A stretch of DNA of 30,302 bases. Origin: Lachnospiraceae bacterium UBA3711 (lineage in GTDB: Bacteria; Bacillota; Clostridia; Lachnospirales; Lachnospiraceae). The translations under genes were made by a program, and so were the position numbers. Under the pieces are notes generated by a model. The model was not told the origin of the DNA and did not search any database. It saw only the letters and a program-made list of their open reading frames with translations. The DNA lies in assembly GCA_002371345.1 (NCBI GenBank), contig DFHY01000023.1:1-30302 (forward strand), written 5' to 3'. Of this stretch, positions 1 to 8,789 are shown piece after piece. Every line of letters begins with the position of its first letter. Position 1 is the first letter of the stretch.

Positions 1-198
1 GGTCAAATCTCCCCTATCCGATTAACTGACGTCATCATAGCTGCACATGAAAACAGACTGCCAGTGTAAAAAAATCATGCCGGATTTAATAATTGCAACA
101 GCATGGCATACCGCTGTATGATCTCATGAATACTGTACAAAAAGGGTAAATTGGGTTAAAAATAGAAGTATAATTACATTGTCAGGAGAGGTTGCAGC
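1..198. other. Leader region before the first gene; no gene seen
   Basis: This stretch is AT-richer than the coding DNA around it and holds no convincing reading frame on either strand. A TATAAT hexamer at 169-174 could be a -10 box for the gene at 199, but no good -35 box lies 16-18 nt upstream of it. A strong ribosome site (AGGAGAGG, 184-191) sits 7 nt before the ATG at 199. The short spacing from the TATAAT to the start codon would give a very short leader. I see no terminator or repeat here. Confidence 0.4.
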
Positions 199-2187
199 AT
201 GAGATGGTATGTTGATCAGAACGTTAAGGCTCAGGGAGACGGCTCTAAGGAAAGACCCTTCAGCCGCATCCAGGACGCGGCGTCCTGCGCCGGGCAGGGA
301 GATGAGATACTGGTTGAGCCCGGTGTATACAGAGAGTATGTGAATCCGGCATCGGGCGGAAATGAGGACGCGAGGATCGTCTACAGAAGCACGAAGATGC
401 ACGGAGCCGTCATAACCGGCGCAGAGCTTCTCGGAGGCTGGGAAAAGGACGGGGACATATGGACGACGAGTGTTGATAACAGTATCTTCGGCTCTTATAA
501 TCCGTACACGACATATGTGTACGGTGACTGGTACTTTGCCGGTAAGTCCAGGCATACGGGCTGTGTATTCCTGAATGACAGGATGCTCTATGAGGCGTTT
601 TCGGTGGAGGACTGCAGGAGCGGCAAAAAGAGCGAGGTCTCATGGTCGCCGGATGATTCCGTCTATAAATGGTACGCGGAGCAGTCGGAGGACGGACAGC
701 GTACCGTATTCTGGTGCAATTTCCAGGACAGTGATCCCAACAGGGAGAAGGTGGAGTTCACGGTCAGGAGAGAGTGCTTCATGCCTTCAAAGACCGGTAT
801 CGGGTATATTACGGTATCGGGCTTCAAGGTGGACAAGGCGGCGACTACCTGGGCTCCTCCCGCGGCATTTCAGGACTGCATGATCGGCCCGCACTGGTCG
901 AAGGGCTGGATCATAGAGGACTGTGAGATAAGCAATTCCAAGTGTTCGGGCATCGGGCTGGGAAAGTACTATGATCCTGACAATGACCATTACTTTACGA
1001 CCAGGCATGTGAAGAGTCCGACCCAGATGGAGCGTGACGCCGTCTGCCGCGGACAGTATCACGGCTGGCTGAAGGAGAACATCGGCGGACATATCGTGAG
1101 GCGCTGCGAGATCCATCACTGCGAGCAGGGAGGCATCATCGGACGCATGGGCGGAGTGTTCAGCCTGATAGAGGACAACCATATCCACCACATCAACAAT
1201 ATGATGGAGCTTGGCGGCGCCGAGATCGCCGGGATCAAGATGCACGCCGCGATCGATGTGGTAATGCGGCGCAACCATATTCATCACTGCACTATGGGGA
1301 TCTGGTGTGACTGGGAGGCGCAGGGGACCCGCATCAGCGGCAATCTGCTGCATGACAACCAGAAGCCGGAGTTTGCGAAGGCGCTTACGGGCGGCATGAC
1401 AAGCCAGGATATCTTTGTCGAGGTCAGCCACGGCCCGACACTGATAGATCACAATATTCTTCTGTCGGATGTGTCGCTGCGCATCGCGACAGAAGGAGTG
1501 GCAATGGTGCACAACCTGATATGCGGCGCATTTACCTTCGTCGGAGAGGGAACCACGTGGAGATATACGCCATATCATATCCCGCACCGCACGGAGGTCA
1601 TGGGCTTCATGACGATTCTTCACGGGGATAACCGCTTCTACAACAACATTTTTATGCAGAAATGGCCGTCTGATGACTTCGTCGCAAGAAGCGACAGCCG
1701 TGACGAAGCGCAGATTGAGAACCGGAAGGTCGGAACAGACGTCTGGGATGAGTATCCGACTTACGAGGAGTGGATCAGCCAGTTCGATATGGATACCGAT
1801 ACCCCGGATATGGCGAAGCTTGAGAGCGCGCATGAGGGGCATCTTCCGGTATGGTCGGAGGGAAATGTGTATTTCAACGGAGCCTCGGCATACAGGGCTG
1901 AGAGGAACGGGAAGGCAGATGCACAGCATACCGTCGACGCGTCGGTTGAGGAGACGAGCGAAGGATGGGTATTCCGGACAAACCTGTATGACTATCTGGG
2001 AGAAATGAACTGCCGTATGATCAATTCCGACATTCTCGGGAAAGCCTTCGAGCCGGAGGAGCGTTTTGAGAATCCGGATGGGACTCCGATCACATTTGAT
2101 ACAGACTATTTTGGAAAGCACAGGGGAACATGTGTGATTCCGGGACCGTTTGAAGCGCCTGTGGATTCGGTTCCATTGTGGAATTAA
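199..2187 (+). CDS. Right-handed parallel beta-helix protein, candidate GH120-type beta-xylosidase
   Basis: The 662-residue protein opens with the DGSKERPFSRIQDA segment typical of secreted or intracellular beta-helix carbohydrate enzymes. From about residue 235 it runs through repeated N-x-I-H-H turns of a parallel beta-helix. The segment CDWEAQGTRISGN (370-382) and the later FVEVSHGP (406-413) resemble the active region of GH120 beta-xylosidases. Glu342, Asp371 and Glu408 are candidate catalytic residues. The 29-residue Glu-to-Asp spacing equals the spacing I recall for Thermoanaerobacterium XylC (Glu353, Asp382); the Asp-to-Glu gap is 14 residues longer. There is no signal peptide, so the enzyme would act in the cytoplasm on imported xylo-oligosaccharides. 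The start is fixed by AGGAGAGG 7 nt upstream. Beta-helix fold is secure; the exact family is an inference, and another polysaccharide-active beta-helix enzyme is the alternative. It is first in a four-gene co-directional run. Confidence 0.65.
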   Translation: MRWYVDQNVKAQGDGSKERPFSRIQDAASCAGQGDEILVEPGVYREYVNPASGGNEDARIVYRSTKMHGAVITGAELLGGWEKDGDIWTTSVDNSIFGSYNPYTTYVYGDWYFAGKSRHTGCVFLNDRMLYEAFSVEDCRSGKKSEVSWSPDDSVYKWYAEQSEDGQRTVFWCNFQDSDPNREKVEFTVRRECFMPSKTGIGYITVSGFKVDKAATTWAPPAAFQDCMIGPHWSKGWIIEDCEISNSKCSGIGLGKYYDPDNDHYFTTRHVKSPTQMERDAVCRGQYHGWLKENIGGHIVRRCEIHHCEQGGIIGRMGGVFSLIEDNHIHHINNMMELGGAEIAGIKMHAAIDVVMRRNHIHHCTMGIWCDWEAQGTRISGNLLHDNQKPEFAKALTGGMTSQDIFVEVSHGPTLIDHNILLSDVSLRIATEGVAMVHNLICGAFTFVGEGTTWRYTPYHIPHRTEVMGFMTILHGDNRFYNNIFMQKWPSDDFVARSDSRDEAQIENRKVGTDVWDEYPTYEEWISQFDMDTDTPDMAKLESAHEGHLPVWSEGNVYFNGASAYRAERNGKADAQHTVDASVEETSEGWVFRTNLYDYLGEMNCRMINSDILGKAFEPEERFENPDGTPITFDTDYFGKHRGTCVIPGPFEAPVDSVPLWN

Positions 2188-2265
2188 TTCTGTTTCAAAG
2201 CGCGCAGCCGGCTTTTTGCAGGAATCAGTCAGTTTTACAGTAAAAAAGGAAAGAAGGAATAAAGA

Positions 2266-3375
2266 ATGGCAGCTGAGAAGAAACGACTGCAGTACGTTGA
2301 CATGATTAAAGGAATCGCTATCCTATGGATCGTCTGTTATCATCTGATAGCCCCGAACGGGCCTAAGAACCTGATAATCAATCATCTGATGGACGCGATG
2401 CTTGTGTCTTTCTTCTTTTTCTCAGGATATTTCTACCGCCCGGGAAAGAGGAGCATCGGCGAGAGCATATGGAACAGAACGAAATCGCTGATGGCGCCGT
2501 TCTTCAAGTATTCGCTGCTGTTCTGGGCTGTCGGCAGCGTATATCTCGTAGCCACACAGGAGGAGACCATCAAGGAAGCATTTCTGTGCCTGCGCAATTT
2601 CTTCGCGGGCTGCATATGGAACAGAGTGATCCAGGACTGGTTTGGCTGGGAGTACTATTCACTGGGCAAGAGGTATTTTTTCCTTGCTGACTTCTGGTTC
2701 CTGATCGCGCTGCTGTTTGCGAGTATTCTGTTCTTCCTGATCGCGGATCTGGCGCTTAAGTCAAAGGCCGGCTCGATTATTACTGCTGCCGCGCTCTTCG
2801 CGGTGACCGGGATCTGCTTTCACTTCGGGGTCGTGCTCCCCTATAATCTGCAGCTCATCCCGTACTGGACGGCGTTCCTTCTTCTGGGAGCTTTCTTCGG
2901 GCAGAACAGGCTGCTTGAACTTGAGTCACTGTCAAGAGGCGCAAGATGGGGCGCGGGGATCTGTCTTCTTGCTGCCGGCATAGTCGTTTCTATAGTCAAG
3001 GAACCGTCACCGAACCAGTTCAGAGGAAGCTTCGGTGAGAATGAAGTGATGTCGATGCTTCTGTGCATTGTGACTGCGATTCTGATTATCTGGGGAGCGG
3101 GAATTGTGTGCGTACTTATAGAGACAGCCGGGGTGAGGGTCAAAGAGCTCGCCTGGCTTGGATCGCATTCGCTTCTGATCTACCTGTATCACATGTTTTT
3201 CGCGTGGATCATCTGCGCTATCACCGGGTTCTCCGTCCGTTATGAGGATCCGTCTCCGGCGGGAGTTATCGCCAAGAGCCTGATTCTGACTCTTATGTGC
3301 CTTGGCCTGGGGATACTTATTAATATTCTGAGTGATTTCCTCGCGTCAAAGTTCAAAAGTGAGAAGAGCGCGTAG
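2266..3375 (+). CDS. Integral membrane acyltransferase (acyltransferase 3 family)
   Basis: The 369-residue protein starts with YVDMIKGIAILWIVCYHLIA, the first helix of the acyltransferase 3 family, with the conserved histidine at residue 26. This is followed by the family pattern FFFFSGYFYRPG and about ten hydrophobic segments. These enzymes move acyl groups onto sugars, peptidoglycan or other envelope polymers at the membrane; the acceptor cannot be told from the sequence. GAAGGAATAAAG precedes the ATG. It lies 78 nt after the beta-helix gene, without an obvious terminator between them, and only 14 nt before the next start, so it is probably co-transcribed with both. Confidence 0.82.
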   Translation: MAAEKKRLQYVDMIKGIAILWIVCYHLIAPNGPKNLIINHLMDAMLVSFFFFSGYFYRPGKRSIGESIWNRTKSLMAPFFKYSLLFWAVGSVYLVATQEETIKEAFLCLRNFFAGCIWNRVIQDWFGWEYYSLGKRYFFLADFWFLIALLFASILFFLIADLALKSKAGSIITAAALFAVTGICFHFGVVLPYNLQLIPYWTAFLLLGAFFGQNRLLELESLSRGARWGAGICLLAAGIVVSIVKEPSPNQFRGSFGENEVMSMLLCIVTAILIIWGAGIVCVLIETAGVRVKELAWLGSHSLLIYLYHMFFAWIICAITGFSVRYEDPSPAGVIAKSLILTLMCLGLGILINILSDFLASKFKSEKSA

Positions 3376-3389
3376 GAGGAGTGAGGCAG

Positions 3390-5273
3390 ATGAGAGGCAG
3401 GAAAAAGGATGCTGAACCCAGGAAGCTTGAAAGGATATCTTTCAGAAAGCTTTCTTTCGAGGCTATTCCTGAGATGTGGACATTTCAGCTTGTGTCCGCT
3501 CTCATCATTCTGGCGCCGGTTGTTTTACTGCGGGTGCTGATAAACCTGATCGCCGGGCTGGGCGGAAATGTAGTCACGACCGCGAACATGAAGAGTTTTA
3601 TTCTCAGCTGGAGGTTTCCGGTTATTATTGCCTTCGGCATTCTCCTGGTGCTTGTATACATTGTGTTCGAGCTCCTGGCGATGGTTCATCTGACAGACAA
3701 CATCCTGTCGGGCAAGCAGGCCGGTACATGGAGATGCATCAAGGCAGGCTTTAAGACCCTGCGCAGGTTCATGAATCCGGCCGGGATCAGTGTCATTGTC
3801 TTCATAGTGCTAGCGACGCCGTTCTGCGGAGTCGGGATGTCGATCAGCCTGTCAAAAAGCTTCCGTGTACCACACTTCATCATGGAAGTGATACTGAAGA
3901 ATAAATGGCTTACGGCAGGATATATCATACTGCTGATATTTCTGATATGGTTTGCCTTCAAGTCGGCGTTTGTCCTCCATGCCGTCATTCTTGACGGAAT
4001 GACTCCGAAGGAGGGAAAGAAGTACTCCACACGAATTGTGAAAGAGCACACATTCGAATTCCTCAAGAGCCTCCTGATAACAGGTACTGTCATTATTCTG
4101 ATAATCGTCGGTTCATCGTTTCTGTTCAGCATGATACCGAATCTTCTGCTTGGCGGCGTGGGAGAGCAGCTTCCGAAGCAGACCAGGATAGATGTAGTGC
4201 GGATGATTAAGGCCGGCGAGACGTTCACGGATACTCAGAAGAATATCATAGGATACAGGATCGCGGCGACATTCGCGGTTCTGGTTGAGAAGTATCTGGT
4301 CTCTGTCGTGACGCTTCTGTGCGGAGCTTACTTTATGCTCCGTCTGAACCGCTGGTACCTCGCGTTTACGGGCAGGGAGCAGGAGCGGTGGCTGGAACGT
4401 CCGAAGAGGGCAAGGTACATCTGGAAGGTCGTCCTGATTATTCTGGTATTCATAGGATTCGCGATAGCATCTGTAATAATCGGAGCAATGTTCAATCAGA
4501 TTATTGCGCGTCAGGAGCCGGCAAAGATCATTGCGCACAGAGCCGGAGGAGGGCTGGCATCGGAGAATTCCCTGGAGGGCATCGAGAAGGCCGTCGAGCA
4601 TGGATGTTATGGCAGTGAGATCGATATACAAAGAACTAAGGACGGGTATTACATCATAAACCATGACAATGATTTCAAGCGTCTGACCGGCGTGGCGAAG
4701 GGTTCGATGGATATGACCCTGGACGAGATCAAAGAACTTCGGATTAAGGATACTACCGGAAGCGGGCGGGAACTGTCCGTCCCGACGTTAGAAGAGATGC
4801 TCGATGCCGCGAAGGGCAGGATCAAACTGTTTGTAGAACTGAAGGGTCCTACCGCCGATAAGCAGATGGTGGATGACGCAGTCAGGATCATCAAAGAGCA
4901 TGACTGCATTGAGGATACCGCGCTGATCTCACTTAACTACAGCATCATTGACTACGCGGAGACAACTTATCCGGAGTTTGAGACGGGGACGCTGTTTTTC
5001 GGCAGTCTCGGAGATATAACCAATATGAACTGTGATCTCCTGATTATGGAAGAGGAGACCGCGACGAATGACAGGATCGAATCAATAAGCCTGGCGCAGA
5101 AGCAGTCCGTCGTGTGGACGGTAAATACTGAAGACGCAATGTATAGGTTCCTTGATACAGATATCGACGCGGTCATCACTGACGAGATCGAGATGGCCGG
5201 GGAGGTGCAGGCTAAGCTGGATGGCAGGACTGACCTGGAGGTCCTCGAGGACAAGTTTGATGGCATTTTATGA
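3390..5273 (+). CDS. Membrane-anchored glycerophosphodiester phosphodiesterase
   Basis: The first 375 or so residues form a multi-helix membrane domain of the kind that precedes GDPD domains in Firmicutes. The catalytic domain begins near residue 380 with IAHRAGGGLASENS, followed by GSEIDIQRTKDG and the NHD motif, which are the metal- and phosphate-binding residues of the family. It ends with WTVNTEDAM and DAVITDEIE, the usual last strands of the GDPD barrel. The enzyme would hydrolyse glycerophosphodiesters, or possibly polyglycerol-phosphate chains, to glycerol 3-phosphate. The ATG at 3390 is preferred because AGGAGG at 3374-3379 lies at proper distance, whereas an in-frame GTG at 3381 would touch it. 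The stop is 15 nt from the next start, pointing to one operon. Confidence 0.88.
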   Translation: MRGRKKDAEPRKLERISFRKLSFEAIPEMWTFQLVSALIILAPVVLLRVLINLIAGLGGNVVTTANMKSFILSWRFPVIIAFGILLVLVYIVFELLAMVHLTDNILSGKQAGTWRCIKAGFKTLRRFMNPAGISVIVFIVLATPFCGVGMSISLSKSFRVPHFIMEVILKNKWLTAGYIILLIFLIWFAFKSAFVLHAVILDGMTPKEGKKYSTRIVKEHTFEFLKSLLITGTVIILIIVGSSFLFSMIPNLLLGGVGEQLPKQTRIDVVRMIKAGETFTDTQKNIIGYRIAATFAVLVEKYLVSVVTLLCGAYFMLRLNRWYLAFTGREQERWLERPKRARYIWKVVLIILVFIGFAIASVIIGAMFNQIIARQEPAKIIAHRAGGGLASENSLEGIEKAVEHGCYGSEIDIQRTKDGYYIINHDNDFKRLTGVAKGSMDMTLDEIKELRIKDTTGSGRELSVPTLEEMLDAAKGRIKLFVELKGPTADKQMVDDAVRIIKEHDCIEDTALISLNYSIIDYAETTYPEFETGTLFFGSLGDITNMNCDLLIMEEETATNDRIESISLAQKQSVVWTVNTEDAMYRFLDTDIDAVITDEIEMAGEVQAKLDGRTDLEVLEDKFDGIL

Positions 5274-5288
5274 GGGGAGAACAAGAGA

Positions 5289-6965
5289 ATGATATTTAAG
5301 AAGCTGATGACTCTGGGACTTTCGGCAGTTCTGGCGGCCGGCATGGCATCGCAGTCTTTCTGCTCTGATCAGACAGAGGCGGAAGCGGCTCATGACATCG
5401 TGATTCTGGTGACGAGTGATGTACACTGCGGCATTGACCAGGGGTTCGGATATGCCGGACTCGAGCAGATCCGCGAGACGATGGAGGCGGACGGCGACCT
5501 GACTCTGCTGGTGGATGACGGGGATTCGATCCAGGGAGAGGTGATCGGAACAATCACGGATGGTGAAGCCATCATCGATATGATGAATGAGATGCATTAT
5601 GATGTGGCGATACCGGGAAACCATGAATTCGATTACGGGATGGATCAGTTCCTCCACCTCACCGATGAAGCGGACTTTCCATATATAAGCTGCAACTTTA
5701 ACAAGGAGGGTGAACTCGTCTTTGACCCTTATGTAATCAAAGAAATCGGAGGAAAAAAGATCGGATTTGTCGGAGTTACGACTCCCAGGACCATAGTATC
5801 TTCAACTCCGGCTTCGTTCCAGGATGATGACGGAAATTACATATACGGATTCATGCAGGATGATGACACAGGCAAAGCGGTCTACGAGGCTGTACAGTCA
5901 GCCGTGGACGGCGCCAGAAAAGATGGCGCTGACTATGTCTTCGTCATCGCCCATCTCGGAAATGAGGCTGAGTGCGAGCCGTGGACATATGCGGATGTCA
6001 TTTCGCACATTTCCGGAATCGACGGCTTCCTTGACGGGCACAGCCATGATACCGATCAGGTCACGATGAAGGATAAGAAGGGAAATGAGGTTTTCCGGAT
6101 GGCGGTCGGGACGAAGCTGAACGGGCTCGGCTGTGTCAGGATCAGTGCTGAGGACGGCAGCCTGTCCCACGATTTTCTGAGCTGGCAGAATGATGATTCT
6201 CTCCCGGAGCTTACAGGCATCGATAACCGTATCAGCGATTATCTGGACCAGGTTATGGAGAAGTACACAGAGAAGCTTGAGGCTGTCATCGCCAAAGCGG
6301 ACTTTGACCTGCTGATCAATGATCCGGAAGCCGTTGACGACAATGGAGCTCCGATCCGTATCGTCCGCAGGGCGGAGACTAATCTGGGGGATCTGTGCGC
6401 GGACGCCTACCGCGACGCAGTACATGCCGATATTGGCATCGCCAACGGCGGAGGGGTCAGGGCTGATGTTTTAGCGGGTGATATAACCTACTCCGATATT
6501 ATAAGAGTGAATCCGTTCAATAATACCCTGTGTGTAATAGAGGCGACCGGGCAGCAGATCCTTGACGCGCTGGAATGGGGCGCGCACATGGTGCCTGAGG
6601 AAAACGGAGGTTTCCTGCAGGTATCAGGACTGACCTATGAGATCCATACGGATATTGAATCCGGATGCATACAGGATGAGAACGGGATGTTCCGGGGAAT
6701 AGACGGCGATTACCGGGTGAAGAATGTTATGGTCGGCACTGAGCCGCTCGACCTTAAGAAGACCTACACAGTGGCGGGATGTGATTATATTATCCTGCAA
6801 AACGGCGACGGCTACACAATGTTTGACGGCTGCAGCATCGTACAGCAGGGCGGATGCCTTGACAACCAGGCACTTATAAAGTACCTGTCAGGCCCGCTCG
6901 GCGGGGTGGTGCCGGATAAGTATGCTGATCCTTACGGAGATGGCAGGGTCACAGCCGTCGAGTGA
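5289..6965 (+). CDS. Secreted 5'-nucleotidase / UshA-type metallophosphoesterase
   Basis: A signal peptide (about residues 1-26, KKLMTLGLSAVLAAGMASQS) exports the protein. The calcineurin-like domain shows all metal-binding blocks in order: SDVHC, DDGDSIQGE, GNHEFDYG, AHLGNE and DGHSHD. The C-terminal nucleotide-binding domain is marked by IANGGGVRADVLAGDITY and NPFNNTLCVIEATG. Total length (558) is normal for the family. It would remove phosphate from nucleotides or related phosphoesters outside the cell. No LPXTG sorting signal or transmembrane tail is seen at the C-terminus, so release or non-covalent retention is expected. GGGGAGA (5274-5280) precedes the ATG by 8 nt. Together with the phosphodiesterase upstream it suggests a phosphate-ester scavenging function. 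Confidence 0.9.
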   Translation: MIFKKLMTLGLSAVLAAGMASQSFCSDQTEAEAAHDIVILVTSDVHCGIDQGFGYAGLEQIRETMEADGDLTLLVDDGDSIQGEVIGTITDGEAIIDMMNEMHYDVAIPGNHEFDYGMDQFLHLTDEADFPYISCNFNKEGELVFDPYVIKEIGGKKIGFVGVTTPRTIVSSTPASFQDDDGNYIYGFMQDDDTGKAVYEAVQSAVDGARKDGADYVFVIAHLGNEAECEPWTYADVISHISGIDGFLDGHSHDTDQVTMKDKKGNEVFRMAVGTKLNGLGCVRISAEDGSLSHDFLSWQNDDSLPELTGIDNRISDYLDQVMEKYTEKLEAVIAKADFDLLINDPEAVDDNGAPIRIVRRAETNLGDLCADAYRDAVHADIGIANGGGVRADVLAGDITYSDIIRVNPFNNTLCVIEATGQQILDALEWGAHMVPEENGGFLQVSGLTYEIHTDIESGCIQDENGMFRGIDGDYRVKNVMVGTEPLDLKKTYTVAGCDYIILQNGDGYTMFDGCSIVQQGGCLDNQALIKYLSGPLGGVVPDKYADPYGDGRVTAVE

Positions 6966-7014
6966 CAGAGGCATAGGCTGCTGACCTGATTCTCGGCGCT
7001 TAAACAATGTATAA

Positions 7015-7048
7015 AAACCGGCCCCGGTTGAGATACCGGGGCCGGTTT
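7015..7048. terminator. Bidirectional intrinsic terminator
   Basis: A perfect 13-bp stem (AAACCGGCCCCGG at 7015-7027 with CCGGGGCCGGTTT at 7036-7048) encloses the 8-nt loop TTGAGATA. It lies between two convergent genes, the 5'-nucleotidase and the diguanylate cyclase. Read on the minus strand it is followed by a T-rich run, so it should be strongest for the minus-strand gene, but the A/T ends of the stem let it serve both. Confidence 0.9.
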
Positions 7049-7091
7049 GTGTCCTGAATAAATGTGCTTCCGATCTGCTTCTGCGACAGCT

Positions 7092-8183
7092 TTATCCCTT
7101 GTACTCGGCGGATGAGCACTTGAAGTTGTCCTTGCCTTCCTCCTTGACAAGGTACAGCAGCTTGTCCGCCATATCCGACAGTGACTGATAGTCGGGATAG
7201 GATCCGAGGTTGATGATGCATCCGATACTGGCGCTTACATAACCTGCCCCGGATGGATCCGGATGAATATTGTGCAGGGACGCCTTCGTCTTTTCAAGCC
7301 TGTCTGTCACATGGTTGATATCCGCCATGCCGACGGCGTATACGATGAATTCATCTCCGCCCATACGCATGACAACATCCGATTCGCGGAAGTTTTCCCT
7401 GAGGCTGCGCCCGATAGCCTTAAGAGTCTCATCACCTGCCGCGTGCCCGTAGGTATCGTTTATATGCTTGAAGTCGTCTATATCGATAAGCATGAACGCG
7501 CCGGTGACTCCGTTCGCGACATAATTGCGGATGAGATGTTCCCCGCCGCGCCGGTTATACAGCCCGGTAAGCGCGTCGTGATCCGCCTTATCAGTAGCGG
7601 TGAAGCTGGATTCCATGAATGTGATTCGTTCATGAATCATCCTCTGCGACAGATATAATGCGGCACTGACGCAGGCAGCCAGATACACCATGTCAAGCTC
7701 CACATAATCACTCTTCTTGATGAAGATATCGACGATGATAAATATCAGGGCAAATACAACCGTCAGGATCAGAACGTTGCCCCACGCGTCACGGATAAGA
7801 AGCGGCAGAGTAAGGATGAAGAAAAAGAACAGATACGCCGGGAAACCGGCGGGCTCTCCCATGGTCATGAACAGACTCCACACCAGCAGCAGACAGATCC
7901 ATATATACAGCGTGAATGTCCCGTTCTTGATCATCTCTTTCTTGTAGCCTATGAGAAGGGCCACGGAGATACTGAAGAAAAGGACGTATTCAAGGGTATG
8001 AGCGCCGACAGGAAACCTTGACGGTCCCAGAAGGCCATAGACAAAGCTTCCCAGACTGATAACCATTCCGGCTATCAGCAGAAAGCACAGAGCCCTGCCG
8101 TTCTCCTTCTCAAAATCTACGTGAAAACCCTTGATCTTCCCCGGATACAGGAACTCCTTGATCTTACTCATCGTAGTATTCAT
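7092..8183 (-). CDS. Membrane diguanylate cyclase (GGDEF)
   Basis: The N-terminal half (about residues 20-185) is a set of five or six hydrophobic helices without a recognised ligand-binding fold. The C-terminal half is a complete GGDEF domain: DHDALTGLYNRRGG, the metal-binding IDIDDFKHIND, and the intact signature RMGGDEF. The inhibitory-site motif RxxD (RESD) sits exactly five residues before GGDEF, so product feedback inhibition is expected. The enzyme makes cyclic di-GMP from two GTP. The ATG at 8183 follows GAAAGG and is preferred over an in-frame TTG 30 nt upstream. It is a single-gene unit with its own promoter (8235-8263) and the terminator at 7015-7048. Confidence 0.92.
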   Translation of the reverse strand: MNTTMSKIKEFLYPGKIKGFHVDFEKENGRALCFLLIAGMVISLGSFVYGLLGPSRFPVGAHTLEYVLFFSISVALLIGYKKEMIKNGTFTLYIWICLLLVWSLFMTMGEPAGFPAYLFFFFILTLPLLIRDAWGNVLILTVVFALIFIIVDIFIKKSDYVELDMVYLAACVSAALYLSQRMIHERITFMESSFTATDKADHDALTGLYNRRGGEHLIRNYVANGVTGAFMLIDIDDFKHINDTYGHAAGDETLKAIGRSLRENFRESDVVMRMGGDEFIVYAVGMADINHVTDRLEKTKASLHNIHPDPSGAGYVSASIGCIINLGSYPDYQSLSDMADKLLYLVKEEGKDNFKCSSAEYKG

Positions 8184-8234
8184 TATGTCTGCACTACCTT
8201 TCTGCCTTATCAAGCAAGCCGGATCTTACTAATG

Positions 8235-8263
8235 ATAGTACTAAAAAGTGCTGTTCTTTTCAA
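8235..8263 (-). promoter_or_regulatory. Promoter for the diguanylate cyclase gene
   Basis: On the minus strand TTGAAA (8263-8258) and TACTAT (8240-8235) are separated by exactly 17 nt. This is close to the vegetative sigma consensus and lies about 50 nt before the chosen start codon. Confidence 0.65.
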
Positions 8264-8308
8264 GTTAATTCACTGATATCTCAGGAAAATGCACAGAAAA
8301 TGATAAAA

Positions 8309-8337
8309 GGGAGGGCAGTGTCGCCACTGCCCTCTCC
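8309..8337 (-). terminator. Intrinsic terminator of the small double-glycine protein gene
   Basis: A 10-bp perfect stem (GAGGGCAGTG, 8311-8320, with CACTGCCCTC, 8325-8334) with loop TCGC is followed on the minus strand by a T-rich run. It lies about 40 nt after the stop of the small minus-strand gene and isolates it from the diguanylate cyclase gene. Confidence 0.8.
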
Positions 8338-8377
8338 AGTAAACACCAGTATGCCTTATCGGCTTACGCTTTGAGAG

Positions 8378-8671
8378 TTATCTCAGGAAAGAGCTGTTTG
8401 CCCATCCCCAGACACCGTTGTACTGTACATAGGTGTAGGTGCAGGGGGTGCCGTACAGTCCTGTGCCGTTGGTCTTGGCGCCGTATGTGAATACGGTGCT
8501 TCCCGGCCACATCTGAGCCAGTTCATGGTACTGATCCCATACCGGCTGAGGCCTCAGCGCAAGGTATCCGCCGTTGCAGTTGCCGACTGTCATGCTGTAT
8601 CCGCCGCCGCCGTAACCGCCGCTGACTTCCTCGAGTTCCTGTCCGTCAACAATGATTTTCTCGTCTGCCAT
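8378..8671 (-). CDS. Small SH3-like protein with double-glycine-type leader
   Basis: The 97-residue product starts with a short acidic leader, MADEKIIVDGQELEEVSGG, whose ELEEVSGG end matches the double-glycine leaders cleaved by peptidase-containing ABC exporters. A glycine-rich linker follows. The remainder (about residues 34-97) looks like a bacterial SH3 domain: GGYLALRPQPV, then PGSTVFTYG, ending in VQYNGVWGWANSSFL. Bacterial SH3 domains commonly bind cell-wall peptides. AAGGAG precedes the ATG at good distance and decides this start; an in-frame upstream extension to 8890 runs through a structured non-coding element and is not credible. It has its own terminator. No matching exporter or immunity gene is present in the window. 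It could be a secreted wall-binding effector or bacteriocin-like protein; function is unknown. Confidence 0.8.
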   Translation of the reverse strand: MADEKIIVDGQELEEVSGGYGGGGYSMTVGNCNGGYLALRPQPVWDQYHELAQMWPGSTVFTYGAKTNGTGLYGTPCTYTYVQYNGVWGWANSSFLR

Positions 8672-8789
8672 GATATAATCTCCTTCTTTTTGCTCCGGAG
8701 CGTTCGTCCGGATTGATTTACAGCTTTTTTCCGGGTCTGATATTACCCAGTCATTAATATGATACGAAGTAATTGCGCTCAGGGCTAAA

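Noticed and set aside
787..2121. 444-codon open frame on the minus strand
   Set aside because: Lies wholly opposite the beta-helix gene, has no ribosome site or family motif, and reads as a low-sense His/Arg-rich protein typical of antisense shadows in GC-rich DNA.
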